Below, piece by piece: positions 9,327 to 17,962 of a DNA stretch of 64,000 nt (its first letter is position 1; each line of letters begins with the position of its first letter). A program made the translations under genes and the position numbers. Where the stretch lies: positions 62,001 to 126,000 of the forward strand of contig JAHJVE010000008.1 of NCBI GenBank assembly GCA_018828385.1, given 5' to 3'. Source of the stretch: Gammaproteobacteria bacterium. Its GTDB lineage: Bacteria; Pseudomonadota; Gammaproteobacteria; Burkholderiales; Rhodocyclaceae. Under the pieces are notes generated by a model. It saw only the letters and a list, made by a program, of their open reading frames with translations, was not told the DNA's origin and made no database searches.

Positions 9327-9620
9327 TTACGCCGAGGCGAAAGCCGCGATGGCACCGACCTCGGCGCCCTGAACTTCGAGCACCTTGCGTCGCGAGGTCT
9401 GGCCGCTTTTGAGGTTGACCGCCGACTTCGGCAGTTTCAGCTTTTCGGCGATGAACCTGACCAACGCCTCGTTGGCCTTGCCGTCGACCGGCGGCGCGGC
9501 GAGCCGAATCTTGAGTGCATCGCCGTGCAGCCCGGCAAACTCGGTCTTCTTGGCGCCGGGCTGGATGTGCAGGGTTAGCGTGATGCGGCCATCAGCGGCC
9601 TGGCGGAACCAGTCGCTCAC
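9327..9620 (-). CDS. yggU: YggU/DUF167 family protein
   Basis: A 97-residue protein of the DUF167 (YggU) family, with the typical LTLHIQPGAKKTEFAGLHG opening and LKIRLAAPPVDGKANEALV core. Function is not established. It overlaps the end of yggT by 4 bp, and the order yggS-proC-yggT-yggU on the minus strand is the widely conserved arrangement. It ends convergently 9 bp from ureG. Confidence 0.9.
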   Translation of the reverse strand: MSDWFRQAADGRITLTLHIQPGAKKTEFAGLHGDALKIRLAAPPVDGKANEALVRFIAEKLKLPKSAVNLKSGQTSRRKVLEVQGAEVGAIAAFASA

Positions 9621-10153
9621 AGGAACATCAGCACCGCCTGCAGGAGCAGGATGGCGACGAGTGGCGACAGGTCGATGCCAGAAATGGTCGGGATGATGCG
9701 GCGGATCGGGTCGAGCAAGGGCCGGGTCAATTGGTAGGCCGGGGCCGACAGCGGCGAGTAGGGATTGACCCAGGACAGCACGGCCTGCAGGATCAGCGCG
9801 CCGATCATGATGTATACCGCCAGCCGCAACAGTGAACGGAGCGCCATCAGCAGAATCATCGGTGCGGCGCTGACGATGTCGACCTGGCCAATACTGAATG
9901 AAATGCCGACCATGATGCCGGTGAACAGCAGTTGCAGCGCAAATGCGGCGATCAGGCTGGCCCAGTCGAAACCGCCGGCGCCGGGGATGATGCGGCGCAG
10001 CGGCTTGACCGCCCAGTTGGTCAGTTTGATGACGAAATCACCGATCTGTCCGCCAAAGGAAACGCGCATTGCCTGCATCATGAAGCGCAGCAGGAACAGC
10101 GTGGAGAAGAAGCTGACGACGGCGTCGAGCAGGAAAACAATGGCTTGCATCAA
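9617..10153 (-). CDS. yggT: YggT family membrane protein
   Basis: A 178-residue integral membrane protein with a duplicated YGGT domain. Each half has a hydrophobic helix followed by a pattern of the PLRRIIPG...D / PIRRIIPTISGIDLSP type, and about four membrane segments are visible. Homologues have been linked to osmotic tolerance or cell-division membrane organisation in other bacteria; the exact role is not known. It overlaps proC by 4 bp. Confidence 0.92.
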   Translation of the reverse strand: MMQAIVFLLDAVVSFFSTLFLLRFMMQAMRVSFGGQIGDFVIKLTNWAVKPLRRIIPGAGGFDWASLIAAFALQLLFTGIMVGISFSIGQVDIVSAAPMILLMALRSLLRLAVYIMIGALILQAVLSWVNPYSPLSAPAYQLTRPLLDPIRRIIPTISGIDLSPLVAILLLQAVLMFL

Positions 10154-10962
10154 TCGGCTCCGAGAATTTTGCCAAGTTCCTGACCGCGGGCCGCGGCGGC
10201 CATGCAGCCGGCGACGATGCCGTCCTTGACGCCGCGTTCGGCCATGACGTTCAGCGCGGCGGCCGTTGTGCCGCCCTTCGAGGTGACGCGTTCGCGCAGG
10301 ACAGAAGCCGGTTCGCTCGACTGAGCCGCCAGCGCGGCAGCGCCCTGGACGGTTTCGATGGCCAGCAGGCGACCCTGTTCCGGCGTGAAACCGAGGTCGG
10401 CAGCAGCCTGTTGCAGCGCTTCGATAAACAGGAAAACGTAGGCCGGGCCGCTACCGGAAATGGCCGTGACGCCATCGATCTTCGCCTCGTCTTCGATCCA
10501 CACGGTGGTACCGACGGCGCGCAGAACCCGGTCAGCAGCAGCGCGCTGGTCAGCGCTCACTTCGGGCAGGGCGCACAGCCCGGTGATGCCGGCGCCGATC
10601 AGGGCCGGCGTGTTTGGCATGCAGCGGACGATCTGGCGATGGCCGCCGAGCCAGCGCGACAGGGCCGTCATGTCGAGCCCGGCAGCGATGCTGATGACCA
10701 GCGCCTCGCCCAGCCTGCCGACGAGCGGCGCGACGGCTTCCTTCATCTGCTGCGGCTTGACGGCGAGGACCAGGATGTCCGGCCCGGCGGGCGCGCTGAC
10801 AGCGCTGTCATGACACTCGACGCCGTAAGCGGCGGCCAGCTTGGTGCGCGCTTCGGCGCCCGGGTCGATGACATCGATGTCGCAGGCCGCGAAGCCCTGC
10901 TTGAGCATGCCGCCGATCAGCGCGTTGGCCATGTTGCCGCCACCCAGGAAAACAATCTTCAT
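10150..10962 (-). CDS. proC: Pyrroline-5-carboxylate reductase
   Basis: ProC (270 aa) reduces pyrroline-5-carboxylate to proline using NAD(P)H. An N-terminal Rossmann fold begins MKIVFLGGGNMANALIGGML; the C-terminal catalytic signature includes ISGSGPAYVFLFIEAL and VTSKGGTTAAAL. Length and motifs are standard. It overlaps yggS by 4 bp at its start and yggT at its end, so the four genes are translationally linked. Confidence 0.97.
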   Translation of the reverse strand: MKIVFLGGGNMANALIGGMLKQGFAACDIDVIDPGAEARTKLAAAYGVECHDSAVSAPAGPDILVLAVKPQQMKEAVAPLVGRLGEALVISIAAGLDMTALSRWLGGHRQIVRCMPNTPALIGAGITGLCALPEVSADQRAAADRVLRAVGTTVWIEDEAKIDGVTAISGSGPAYVFLFIEALQQAAADLGFTPEQGRLLAIETVQGAAALAAQSSEPASVLRERVTSKGGTTAAALNVMAERGVKDGIVAGCMAAAARGQELGKILGAD

Positions 10963-11648
10963 CTGTAATTTCTCTCACCAAAAATGGCCGTGCCGATGCG
11001 GACAATGGTCGCGCCTTCGGCCACGGCAGCTTCAAGATCGTGGGACATGCCCATGGAAAGGGTATCGAGCGGCAGACCGGCCGCCCGGATATGGTCGTAA
11101 ATTTCCCATACATGGTGGAACTGCGCACGCTGGGCGGCGGGGTCGTCGGTTGGCTCGGGGATGGCCATGAGGCCGCGCAGTTGGAGGCCGGGCAGGGCGG
11201 CGACCGCCTGGCACAGGGCCAGCGTTTCATCCGGCGCGCAACCGCTCTTGCTGGCTTCGCCGGAGACGTTAACCTGGATGCAGACCTGCAGGGGCGGCAG
11301 GTTGGCCGGGCGTTGGGCCGACAGGCGCTCGGCGATTTTGAGGCGCTCAATCGAGTGGACCCAATCGAAGTGCTCGGCCACGGCACGCGACTTGTTGCTC
11401 TGCAGCGGGCCGATGAAATGCCATTCAAGATGGCGTCCGGTGGATGCCACGATTTTGTCGATACCTTCCTGCACGTAGTTTTCACCGAAGGCGCGCTGGC
11501 CGGCATCGGCGGCTTCTAGCACGCTGGCCAGCGGCCAGGTTTTGCTGACCGCCAGCAGGCGTATGCTTTCCGGGGAACGGCCGGCAAGCACCGCGGCATC
11601 GCTGATACGGGCCTGGACAGCTTGCAGGTTGTCGGCGATTGCGCTCAT
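10959..11648 (-). CDS. yggS: PLP homeostasis protein (YggS/PLPBP)
   Basis: A 229-residue pyridoxal-5'-phosphate binding protein of the YggS/PROSC family, involved in vitamin B6 homeostasis rather than catalysis. The PLP lysine lies in LLAVSKTWP (about residue 36); EWHFIGPLQSNKSR and the C-terminal SMGMSHDLEAAVAEGAT are conserved. The ATG complementary to 11646-11648 was preferred over one 12 codons upstream because family members start MS..I..NL. It shares the upstream region with the divergent pilT. Confidence 0.95.
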   Translation of the reverse strand: MSAIADNLQAVQARISDAAVLAGRSPESIRLLAVSKTWPLASVLEAADAGQRAFGENYVQEGIDKIVASTGRHLEWHFIGPLQSNKSRAVAEHFDWVHSIERLKIAERLSAQRPANLPPLQVCIQVNVSGEASKSGCAPDETLALCQAVAALPGLQLRGLMAIPEPTDDPAAQRAQFHHVWEIYDHIRAAGLPLDTLSMGMSHDLEAAVAEGATIVRIGTAIFGERNYR

Positions 11649-11654
11649 AATCCA

Positions 11655-11683
11655 TTGGGAATTAACAACAAACCAAGTATACA
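11655..11683 (+). promoter_or_regulatory. Sigma-70-like promoter for pilT
   Basis: TTGGGA (11655-11660) and TATACA (11678-11683) are separated by the ideal 17 bp and lie just upstream of pilT. The predicted start leaves a short leader with GAGGA before the ATG at 11705. Pattern match only. Confidence 0.5.
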
Positions 11684-11704
11684 CGCGCTCCGAGGACGAT
11701 CCGC

Positions 11705-12748
11705 ATGGACATCACCGAACTGCTGGCTTTCAGCGTCAAGAACAAGGCATCCGACCTCCACCTGTCCTCCGGACTGCCGCCGATGATCCGCGTGCATGGC
11801 GATGTCCGGCGCATCAACCTGCCGGCCATGGAACACAAGGACGTTCATGGCATGGTGTACGACATCATGAACGACGGCCAGCGCAAGATTTATGAAGAGA
11901 CGCTGGAGTGCGACTTTTCCTTTGAAATTCCCAATCTGGCCCGTTTCCGGGTCAATGCCTTCAACCAGCATCGGGGCGCCGGCGCCGTGTTCCGGACCAT
12001 TCCGTCCAAGGTGCTGACGCTTGAAGAGCTCAATGCGCCGAAGATTTTCAAGGAAATTTCCGAGTATCCGCGCGGCATCGTGCTGGTCACCGGGCCGACC
12101 GGCTCGGGTAAATCGACGACCCTGGCCGGGATGGTCAATCACGTTAACGAAAGCGATTACGGCCACATCCTGACCGTCGAGGATCCGATCGAATTCGTCC
12201 ATGAATCGAAGAAGTGTCTGATCAACCAGCGCGAAGTCGGGCCGCACACGCTGTCTTTCTCCAACGCCCTGCGTTCCGCCCTGCGCGAAGACCCAGACGT
12301 CATCCTGGTCGGCGAAATGCGCGACCTGGAAACCATACGCTTGGCACTGACCGCGGCCGAAACCGGCCACCTAGTGTTCGGCACCCTGCACACTTCGTCA
12401 GCCGCCAAGACGGTGGACCGTATCGTCGACGTCTTCCCGGCGGCGGAAAAGGAAATGGTCCGCTCGATGCTGTCCGAATCGCTGCGCGCGGTCATTTCGC
12501 AGACGCTGCTCAAGACCAAGGACGGCACGGGCCGGGTGGCGGCGCATGAAATCATGATCGGCACGCCCGCCATTCGCAATCTGATTCGCGAGAACAAGGT
12601 CGCCCAGATGTATTCGGCGATCCAGACCGGCCAGAATTTCGGCATGCAGACGCTGGACCAGAACCTCATCGACCTCGTACGGCGCAACATCGTGTCGAGC
12701 GCCGAGGCGAAATTCAAGGCGACCAACAAGGATGCCTTCCCGGCTTGA
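11705..12748 (+). CDS. pilT: Type IV pilus retraction ATPase PilT
   Basis: PilT (347 aa) is the hexameric motor that depolymerises type IV pili, powering twitching and DNA uptake in competent bacteria. It shows Walker A GPTGSGKST near residue 130, the Asp box and Walker B DPDVILVGEMRD near 197-208, a His box in TGHLVFGTLHTSSA, and the PilT-specific AIRNLIRE motif near 289. The gene is followed 33 bp later by pilU, the common proteobacterial arrangement. Confidence 0.98.
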   Translation: MDITELLAFSVKNKASDLHLSSGLPPMIRVHGDVRRINLPAMEHKDVHGMVYDIMNDGQRKIYEETLECDFSFEIPNLARFRVNAFNQHRGAGAVFRTIPSKVLTLEELNAPKIFKEISEYPRGIVLVTGPTGSGKSTTLAGMVNHVNESDYGHILTVEDPIEFVHESKKCLINQREVGPHTLSFSNALRSALREDPDVILVGEMRDLETIRLALTAAETGHLVFGTLHTSSAAKTVDRIVDVFPAAEKEMVRSMLSESLRAVISQTLLKTKDGTGRVAAHEIMIGTPAIRNLIRENKVAQMYSAIQTGQNFGMQTLDQNLIDLVRRNIVSSAEAKFKATNKDAFPA

Positions 12749-12781
12749 TCGGGCGGCCAATAGAGCAAACGAGGGGAAAGT

Positions 12782-13918
12782 ATGGAACGCGACCAGGCAA
12801 TGAAATTCATGCACGATCTTTTGCGTCTGATGTCGCAAAAGAAAGGCTCCGACCTCTTCATTACCGCCGGCTTTCCGCCGGCCATCAAGATTGACGGCAA
12901 GATCACGCCAGTTTCCAACCAGATTCTGACGCCGCAGCACACGGCCGAATTGGCGCGCTCGATCATGAATGACCGCCAGGCCGCCGAGTTCGAGGCGACC
13001 AAGGAATGCAATTTCGCCATTTCGCCGTCCGGCATCGGCCGTTTCCGGGTCAATGCGCTGGTTCAGCAGGGGCGGGTCGGCGTCGTTTGCCGGACCATCA
13101 ACATGAGCATCCCGACCCTCGACGAGCTGCTCTTGCCGCCGGTGCTCAAGGATCTGGCGATGACCAAGCGCGGCCTGATCATCTTCGTCGGCGGTACCGG
13201 TACGGGCAAGACGACCTCTCTGGCGGCGCTGGTCGATTACCGCAACGAGAACTCCTACGGCCATATCATCACCATCGAGGACCCGATCGAGTACGTGCAC
13301 GAGCACAAGAACTGCATCGTCACCCAGCGCGAAGTCGGCGTCGATACCGACGACTGGGGCCCGGCTCTCAAGAACACGCTGCGTCAGGCGCCGGACGTCA
13401 TCCTCATGGGCGAAATCCGCGACCGCAACACCATGGACTACGCCATCGCCTTTGCCGAAACCGGCCACCTGGCCTTGGCCACGCTGCACGCCAACAGTGC
13501 CAACCAGGCGATTGACCGGATCATCAACTTCTTCCCCGAAGAGCGTCGCCAGCAATTGCTCATGGATCTCTCGCTCAATCTGCGCGCGTTGGTTTCGCAG
13601 CGCCTGATCCCGAAAAAGGACGGGCGCGGACGGATGGCGGCCATCGAGGTCATGCTCAACTCGCCGCTCATTTCCGACCTGATCTTCAAGGGCGAGGTGC
13701 ACGAGATCAAGGAAATCATGAAGAAGTCGCGCGAGCTCGGCATGCAGACCTTCGACCAGGCGCTGTTCGATCTCTACGAGGCCGGCAAGATTACCTACGA
13801 AGACGCCCTGCGCAACGCCGACTCGCTCAACGACCTGCGCCTGCAGATCAAGCTGCATGGCAAGGAGTCGAAGGACCGCGATCTATCGACCGGCATCGGT
13901 CACCTCGACATCGTTTGA
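12782..13918 (+). CDS. pilU: Type IV pilus accessory retraction ATPase PilU
   Basis: PilU (378 aa) is a PilT paralogue that assists retraction under load. It starts after a GAGGGGA ribosome binding site, with Walker A GGTGTGKTTS near residue 137, DVILMGEIRDRNTMDY near 205 and TGHLALATLHANSAN. Unlike PilT it has the longer C-terminal tail (LQIKLHGKESKDRD) typical of PilU. It is probably co-transcribed with pilT. Confidence 0.97.
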   Translation: MERDQAMKFMHDLLRLMSQKKGSDLFITAGFPPAIKIDGKITPVSNQILTPQHTAELARSIMNDRQAAEFEATKECNFAISPSGIGRFRVNALVQQGRVGVVCRTINMSIPTLDELLLPPVLKDLAMTKRGLIIFVGGTGTGKTTSLAALVDYRNENSYGHIITIEDPIEYVHEHKNCIVTQREVGVDTDDWGPALKNTLRQAPDVILMGEIRDRNTMDYAIAFAETGHLALATLHANSANQAIDRIINFFPEERRQQLLMDLSLNLRALVSQRLIPKKDGRGRMAAIEVMLNSPLISDLIFKGEVHEIKEIMKKSRELGMQTFDQALFDLYEAGKITYEDALRNADSLNDLRLQIKLHGKESKDRDLSTGIGHLDIV

Positions 13919-13934
13919 CTTCAGGGAGAATGCC

Positions 13935-14621
13935 ATGCGCGGCTTGAAACATTCCGTTTTTGCCCTTTTTTTCGGGTTGACCGTGGGATTCGCCCAGGCT
14001 GGGGCGCTCGATGCCATTTCCAGCGGCGACGCCAGTGCCGGCGTCAAGGCAGCGTTGGCCAAGGGGGCAGACTATGCCGTGGCCTCGCTCGGCAAGAGTG
14101 GCGGCTTTCTCGGCAACGACAAGGTCAAGATCAAGCTGCCGGGCTATCTCGAGCAGGCCGATTCGGCGCTGCGCATGTTCGGCATGGGAAAGCAGGCCGA
14201 CGAGTTGATTGAAACGATGAACCACGCCGCTGAAAACGCCGTGGCCGAAGCCAAGCCTATCCTCACCCAGTCGATCAAGAAGATGAGCATCAAGGACGCC
14301 AAGGACATCCTGACCGGCGGCGAAGACAGCGTGACGCAGTATTTCAAGCGCACCTCGACCGATCAGCTGACCGCCCGGTTCATGCCCATCGTCAAGAAGG
14401 AAACCCAGAAGCTCAAGCTGGCCGACCAGTACAACAAGTTTGCCGGCAAGGCAGCGAGCGCCGGCCTGATCGACAAGCAGAACGCCGACGTTGATAGCTA
14501 CGTCACGCAGAAGGCCATGGACGGCCTGTTCCTGATGATCGCAGAAGAGGAAAAGAAGCTGAGGTCTAATCCGGTGGAGGCTGGCAGCGCCCTTTTGTCG
14601 AAAGTATTCGGCGCGCTCTGA
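13935..14621 (+). CDS. DUF4197 family secreted protein
   Basis: A 228-residue protein with an N-terminal signal peptide (about residues 1-22, ending AQA) and a helical DUF4197 body (GVKAALAKGADYAVASLG, LPGYLEQADSALRMFGMG). Family function is unknown; it is exported, probably periplasmic. The ATG at 13935 follows AGGGAGAATGCC. The hydrophobic core of the signal peptide (VFALFFGLTVG) is encoded by a dispersed repeat copy (13951-13988), the same repeat that encodes the signal peptide core of dsbA at 35991. It lies 16 bp after pilU and ends at a strong bidirectional terminator. Confidence 0.85.
   Translation: MRGLKHSVFALFFGLTVGFAQAGALDAISSGDASAGVKAALAKGADYAVASLGKSGGFLGNDKVKIKLPGYLEQADSALRMFGMGKQADELIETMNHAAENAVAEAKPILTQSIKKMSIKDAKDILTGGEDSVTQYFKRTSTDQLTARFMPIVKKETQKLKLADQYNKFAGKAASAGLIDKQNADVDSYVTQKAMDGLFLMIAEEEKKLRSNPVEAGSALLSKVFGAL
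13951..13988 (-). repeat. Dispersed repeat copy 3 (signal peptide of DUF4197 gene)
   Basis: On the minus strand: TCCCACGGTCAACCCG, an A7 tract, GGGC, an A5 tract and CGGAAT. It encodes the hydrophobic core of the signal peptide on the plus strand. Confidence 0.9.
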
Positions 14622-14638
14622 TATCGCTGGTGCGAATG

Positions 14639-14670
14639 AAAAAACGGCAGACCAAGGTCTGCCGTTTTTT
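14639..14670. terminator. Bidirectional intrinsic terminator
   Basis: GGCAGACC and GGTCTGCC pair around a 2-base loop, flanked by a run of A on the left and T on the right. It sits between the convergent DUF4197 gene and the rhodanese gene and would terminate both. Confidence 0.9.
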
Positions 14671-14686
14671 ATGGTAGTGCAGGCCC

Positions 14687-15673
14687 TTAGTTGAGGGGAA
14701 CTGCACCTTCCAGCGCGTGCTTTTCCAGCGTCCATTGGTGCAGGGAACCGTCGTAGAGACGAGCTGGCTTGCCCAGCACTTCGGAGGTTATGAACCATGG
14801 ACCAGCAGCCAGGTGGCCGCTATTGCAATAGCTGATGACCGGCTTTTCCGGATTGACACCCTGAGCCTGAAGCAAGGCCGTGTAGGTATTGGTGCTCATG
14901 AACTTCAGCGCGCCACTGGCACTCTTGGTCATCAGTTCAGGCGGGAAGTTTTGCGCCTGGGGAAGGTGACCGTAGGCAGACACATAGTCCCGCTTGCCGA
15001 GGCCAAGGAAGGATTTGATGTCACGCGCGTCGACCAGGCTGGCCGATTTGTCGGTAATGGCCTTGGCGACGTCGTCAGAGCCGGCCAGGTAGTTGGCGCT
15101 GCGATCCGATAGGGCCATCCAGTTGCCAGTCTTGGCAGCCTGTGCTGTTTGGTCGAAGGCCCGCCCTTCGCTCAACCAGGCAGCCATGCCACCGTCGAGA
15201 ACGGCGATATTGTCTTCGCCATAGACCTTGAACTGCCAATAGGCACGTAGCGCATCATCAACATCGGCGACTTCCATGCCGACCGGAACCAACACAATTG
15301 GCTTGCCGGCTTCGATGCCGTCGGCCTGGGCGATTTTTTCCCAGGCCGCTTTTTCCGGAATCAGGTACTTGACCTTCAAGTCACCGACCTGACGTTCAAC
15401 GCGCATGGTCTTGGCATTGAGCAGCAGAGAGCCGGCAATGTGTCCTCCGACCTCGCTCAGGGTTTTTTTGCCGGATTTGGCATCGGTATCGAATTCAGGT
15501 GCCGAGGTCATCGATTTGACGTTGCTGCGCACATCAACAATCTGCACTTTGTCCAGATTGGCAGCCAGCCATTCCGTCGTGACAATCGGCCCGGGCAGGC
15601 CGGCGGCTTGGGCGGTAAGGGCTGTCCAGCCGATGATGGCTGCACTCGCAAGCTTGAAAAAGCGTTGGTTCAT
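14687..15673 (-). CDS. Periplasmic two-domain thiosulfate sulfurtransferase (rhodanese)
   Basis: A 328-residue exported protein with a signal peptide (MNQRFFKLASAAIIGWTALTAQA) and two rhodanese domains. The C-terminal domain has the active-site cysteine at about residue 283 (SYCNSGHLAAG); the N-terminal domain has no cysteine at the matching site (VLVPVGMEV), the normal inactive half. Rhodaneses move sulfane sulfur from thiosulfate to an acceptor. The ATG at 15673 was chosen over an upstream one because AGGAGACACC precedes it and the signal peptide starts there. It is last in the operon with YeeE/YedE transporters, which fits thiosulfate uptake or processing. Confidence 0.9.
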   Translation of the reverse strand: MNQRFFKLASAAIIGWTALTAQAAGLPGPIVTTEWLAANLDKVQIVDVRSNVKSMTSAPEFDTDAKSGKKTLSEVGGHIAGSLLLNAKTMRVERQVGDLKVKYLIPEKAAWEKIAQADGIEAGKPIVLVPVGMEVADVDDALRAYWQFKVYGEDNIAVLDGGMAAWLSEGRAFDQTAQAAKTGNWMALSDRSANYLAGSDDVAKAITDKSASLVDARDIKSFLGLGKRDYVSAYGHLPQAQNFPPELMTKSASGALKFMSTNTYTALLQAQGVNPEKPVISYCNSGHLAAGPWFITSEVLGKPARLYDGSLHQWTLEKHALEGAVPLN

Positions 15674-15699
15674 AGGTGTCTCCTCGTTGAAAAAGTGAT

Positions 15700-16335
15700 T
15701 CAGCCTTGCAATTCGCATAACCGGGCGGGCAAGGATACAGGGCGTTCGGTTATGACGTCTAGATTCCTGTCCTCAAATGCCGCTTCGTCGCCGATTCGCA
15801 ATATTTTTTCACTCATGATCTGATCCCGTTCCTGCATGGCGTCGCTAATGTCGCTAGCGAACAGGGTCACCATGGCAGTAAGCCAGCGGGCAACCGGCGC
15901 CAGCCGCCCGCGCACCAGAATCCGGTAATCCGCGAGGATGGCTTCCATCTGCGCGGCGGTCAGCCAGCGTTCGCCTGTCACCCAGCGATTGGTCGTGAAC
16001 CAGCGCAGGGCATTTCCACGAGCGTCGAGCGACAGGCCAATCAGATGGCAAAAATCGTCGCCTTTGCCCGAATCGCCGTAATGGAACAGATGAAAGTGAC
16101 CGTGTTCGTCGCGTGGGTAGCGTTGGGAGGTGTGGGCGTGATAGTAGAAACGGGTTCTTGCTACCGGGTCACTGGCATCGTTCGCCGGGTAGTGACGAAA
16201 TTCTTCGCAGTGGTGGGCGCCAGCCAAGGCAGCCTGGGCCAGGCTGGTTCCATTTGTCGCGTAGGCCAACTGGATCTCCGCTGCCGCCTGGGCGGCGGAA
16301 ATCAGGGCAGACTGGCTTATTGCTTCGGCGCGCAC
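15700..16335 (-). CDS. DUF6969-like hypothetical protein
   Basis: A protein of about 211 residues with a His/Cys-rich motif GAHHCEEFRHYP followed by RFYYHAHTSQRYP and EHGHFHLFHYG, then WFTTNRWVTGERWL. I associate this pattern with a domain named DUF6969 (moderate confidence); function unknown. The clustered histidines suggest metal binding. The start is uncertain: the frame is open to 16416, but that region overlaps the NPCGP-repeat gene, so the GTG at 16335 was preferred, overlapping that gene's stop by 19 bp. It belongs to the sulfur operon by position and strand. Confidence 0.65.
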   Translation of the reverse strand: MRAEAISQSALISAAQAAAEIQLAYATNGTSLAQAALAGAHHCEEFRHYPANDASDPVARTRFYYHAHTSQRYPRDEHGHFHLFHYGDSGKGDDFCHLIGLSLDARGNALRWFTTNRWVTGERWLTAAQMEAILADYRILVRGRLAPVARWLTAMVTLFASDISDAMQERDQIMSEKILRIGDEAAFEDRNLDVITERPVSLPARLCELQG

Positions 16336-16577
16336 GGATTGGCCGGGCCGCAGGGATTCTCCGCTTTCTTCTTTTTCTTCTTCTTGGCCGGGCCACAGGG
16401 ATTGCTTGGGCCACAAGGATTGGCGGCCTTGGTCGGCGGCTCTTGCTTGTCGGCACTCGGCGCTTCCGCTTTTTCGGCCGCGATGACGGCCGGAGCCGGT
16501 GCGACAAGTGAGGCGGCGACGAGCAGCGCGGCCGCCATTTCGGTCAGGGAGCGCCTTTTTTGGGATGGCTTGTTCAT
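16317..16577 (-). CDS. Small exported protein with NPCGP repeats
   Basis: An 86-residue protein with a likely signal peptide (residues 1 to about 34, ending VIAA) and a low-complexity tail holding four NPC motifs: two NPCGP units, a run of seven lysines, then NPCGP and NPCAP. Each unit contributes one cysteine spaced by proline and glycine, so the mature protein could bind metal or heme, or carry sulfane sulfur. I know such NPCGP/NPCAA-repeat mini-proteins from other betaproteobacteria without an established function. It sits between a YeeE/YedE transporter gene and the DUF6969-like gene. Confidence 0.75.
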   Translation of the reverse strand: MNKPSQKRRSLTEMAAALLVAASLVAPAPAVIAAEKAEAPSADKQEPPTKAANPCGPSNPCGPAKKKKKKKAENPCGPANPCAPKQ

Positions 16578-16616
16578 GTCTGTTTCTCTGGTGGGTGGAA
16601 AAAGATAGATGAATAT

Positions 16617-17237
16617 TTATGCTTGCTGTTCGCCTGGCGCGCCATTGACTGCCTGTTCGGCACTGACCGGACCCTCGGCGGAACGGCGTTCAAACCACGA
16701 GCCAAGGGCGAATACGCCAGCCAGGGCAACCAGAATGCAGGCCAGGACGACGGGCTCCGAAAACTCGTAGGCGTCCACCAGCGTATCGCCGGTTTCAACT
16801 TCAGCCATGGCCATGATTGCCTCGACGGTGGGACCGTAGAGACCGGCAAAGACGACGGTGCCGAGGAGCAGGCCGACAATGAAAACAAGGGCGTCGAGTC
16901 GGCCCGAGAATAAGCCGACGATGGAAGTGCCCGGACAATATCCGCCTATGGCAAATCCCGCGCCGACCAAGGCGCCGCCGATTGCCGCGGCCATCAGCAG
17001 AGAAGTCGGGACGAAGACGCTGTCTGCGGCCATCAGGCCGGTCAGGCGCAGCAGGTAGAGACCTACAGCGGAAACGGTAATGGCGGTAAACATGACCTTG
17101 AAAACAGACCAGTCGTTGAAACGGAATTGCGCAGTCAGCTTGCACGGGCTGCCGAAGCCGGCACGTTCGAGGACAAAGCCAAAGAGAATGCCGCAGACCA
17201 GACCGCTGATCACGCCGCCGTCGTTCAATGGAAACAT
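16617..17237 (-). CDS. YeeE/YedE family half-transporter (second subunit)
   Basis: A 206-residue inner membrane protein of the YeeE/YedE (TsuA-like) family, about half the size of full-length thiosulfate transporters. The conserved cysteine motif GYCPGT is at residues 99-104, with another cysteine at residue 32 (GSPCKLT). In the family these cysteines relay thiosulfate through the channel. It follows the first half-transporter with 1 bp between stop and start, so the two probably form a heteromeric channel, as in PmpA/PmpB systems (inference). Confidence 0.88.
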   Translation of the reverse strand: MFPLNDGGVISGLVCGILFGFVLERAGFGSPCKLTAQFRFNDWSVFKVMFTAITVSAVGLYLLRLTGLMAADSVFVPTSLLMAAAIGGALVGAGFAIGGYCPGTSIVGLFSGRLDALVFIVGLLLGTVVFAGLYGPTVEAIMAMAEVETGDTLVDAYEFSEPVVLACILVALAGVFALGSWFERRSAEGPVSAEQAVNGAPGEQQA

Positions 17238-17238
17238 C

Positions 17239-17757
17239 TCAGACTCCCCGAAAAAGTCGGCTGAAAATCAGGCCGGCGGCAAAGAAGGTGCCGAGAAAAA
17301 CAAAGGCGGCAATGCTCAGCGTGGCCGCTCCGGAAAGGCCAAGGCCGCTCGTGCATCCGGCTGAAATGCGGGCGCCGAAGCCGGCCGCGAGGCCGCCGAA
17401 GAGTGCGGCGGCAAAACGGGCTGGCGTGCCGATCCGCTTCGAGCCATCAAACTGGAGTCGTAGGTGGCCGCTGAAGTAGGCGGCAGCGAATGCACCGATG
17501 CCGACACCAATGACTTGCCAGGTAATCCAGGAAAACAGTGGATTGCCATTCTCGACCATTTGGCCGAGGTAGCTGTTTGCCTGTGTTGCCGAGGGGGCGA
17601 CGGTCATCCCCAGCCAGGCAGTAAAACGGGTCGTTGCACCGGTGGCGCCGAGGCCGTGGCCGGTCAGCACAAAGGTCAGCAGCAATACAAATCCCAAGGC
17701 AAGGCCGGCGGCAAACGGTGGCCAGAAAGGTTTGATGGTTTTGGAGGGAGCGGGCAT
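17239..17757 (-). CDS. YeeE/YedE family half-transporter (first subunit)
   Basis: A 172-residue membrane protein carrying the other conserved cysteine motif of the family, SAGCTSGLGLSG (Cys at residue 135). Several hydrophobic segments are visible (residues 12-34, about 80-96, 115-133 and 150-168). It is the first gene of the minus-strand sulfur operon and is directly followed by its partner. Together the two hold the pair of cysteine motifs found in one full-length TsuA/YeeE, supporting a split thiosulfate or sulfur-compound importer. Confidence 0.88.
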   Translation of the reverse strand: MPAPSKTIKPFWPPFAAGLALGFVLLLTFVLTGHGLGATGATTRFTAWLGMTVAPSATQANSYLGQMVENGNPLFSWITWQVIGVGIGAFAAAYFSGHLRLQFDGSKRIGTPARFAAALFGGLAAGFGARISAGCTSGLGLSGAATLSIAAFVFLGTFFAAGLIFSRLFRGV

Positions 17758-17962
17758 GAAGTGATTTCAATAAATCAGGTAATACTAATATAGAGGCTCG
17801 GAACGGGGCTTGTAAAGGTTGGTGATCATCTTGTTGTGGCTAAAGCGTGGCTGCGAGGTCGGGAGAAAGCGCTAAGGCAACGGCCAAACGAAAAAGCTTT
17901 CGGCGCACTTCTCGCTAAAGCCGGCGGTCATATTTGCCGTAATCGTTGACGAGGAGTCCGTG

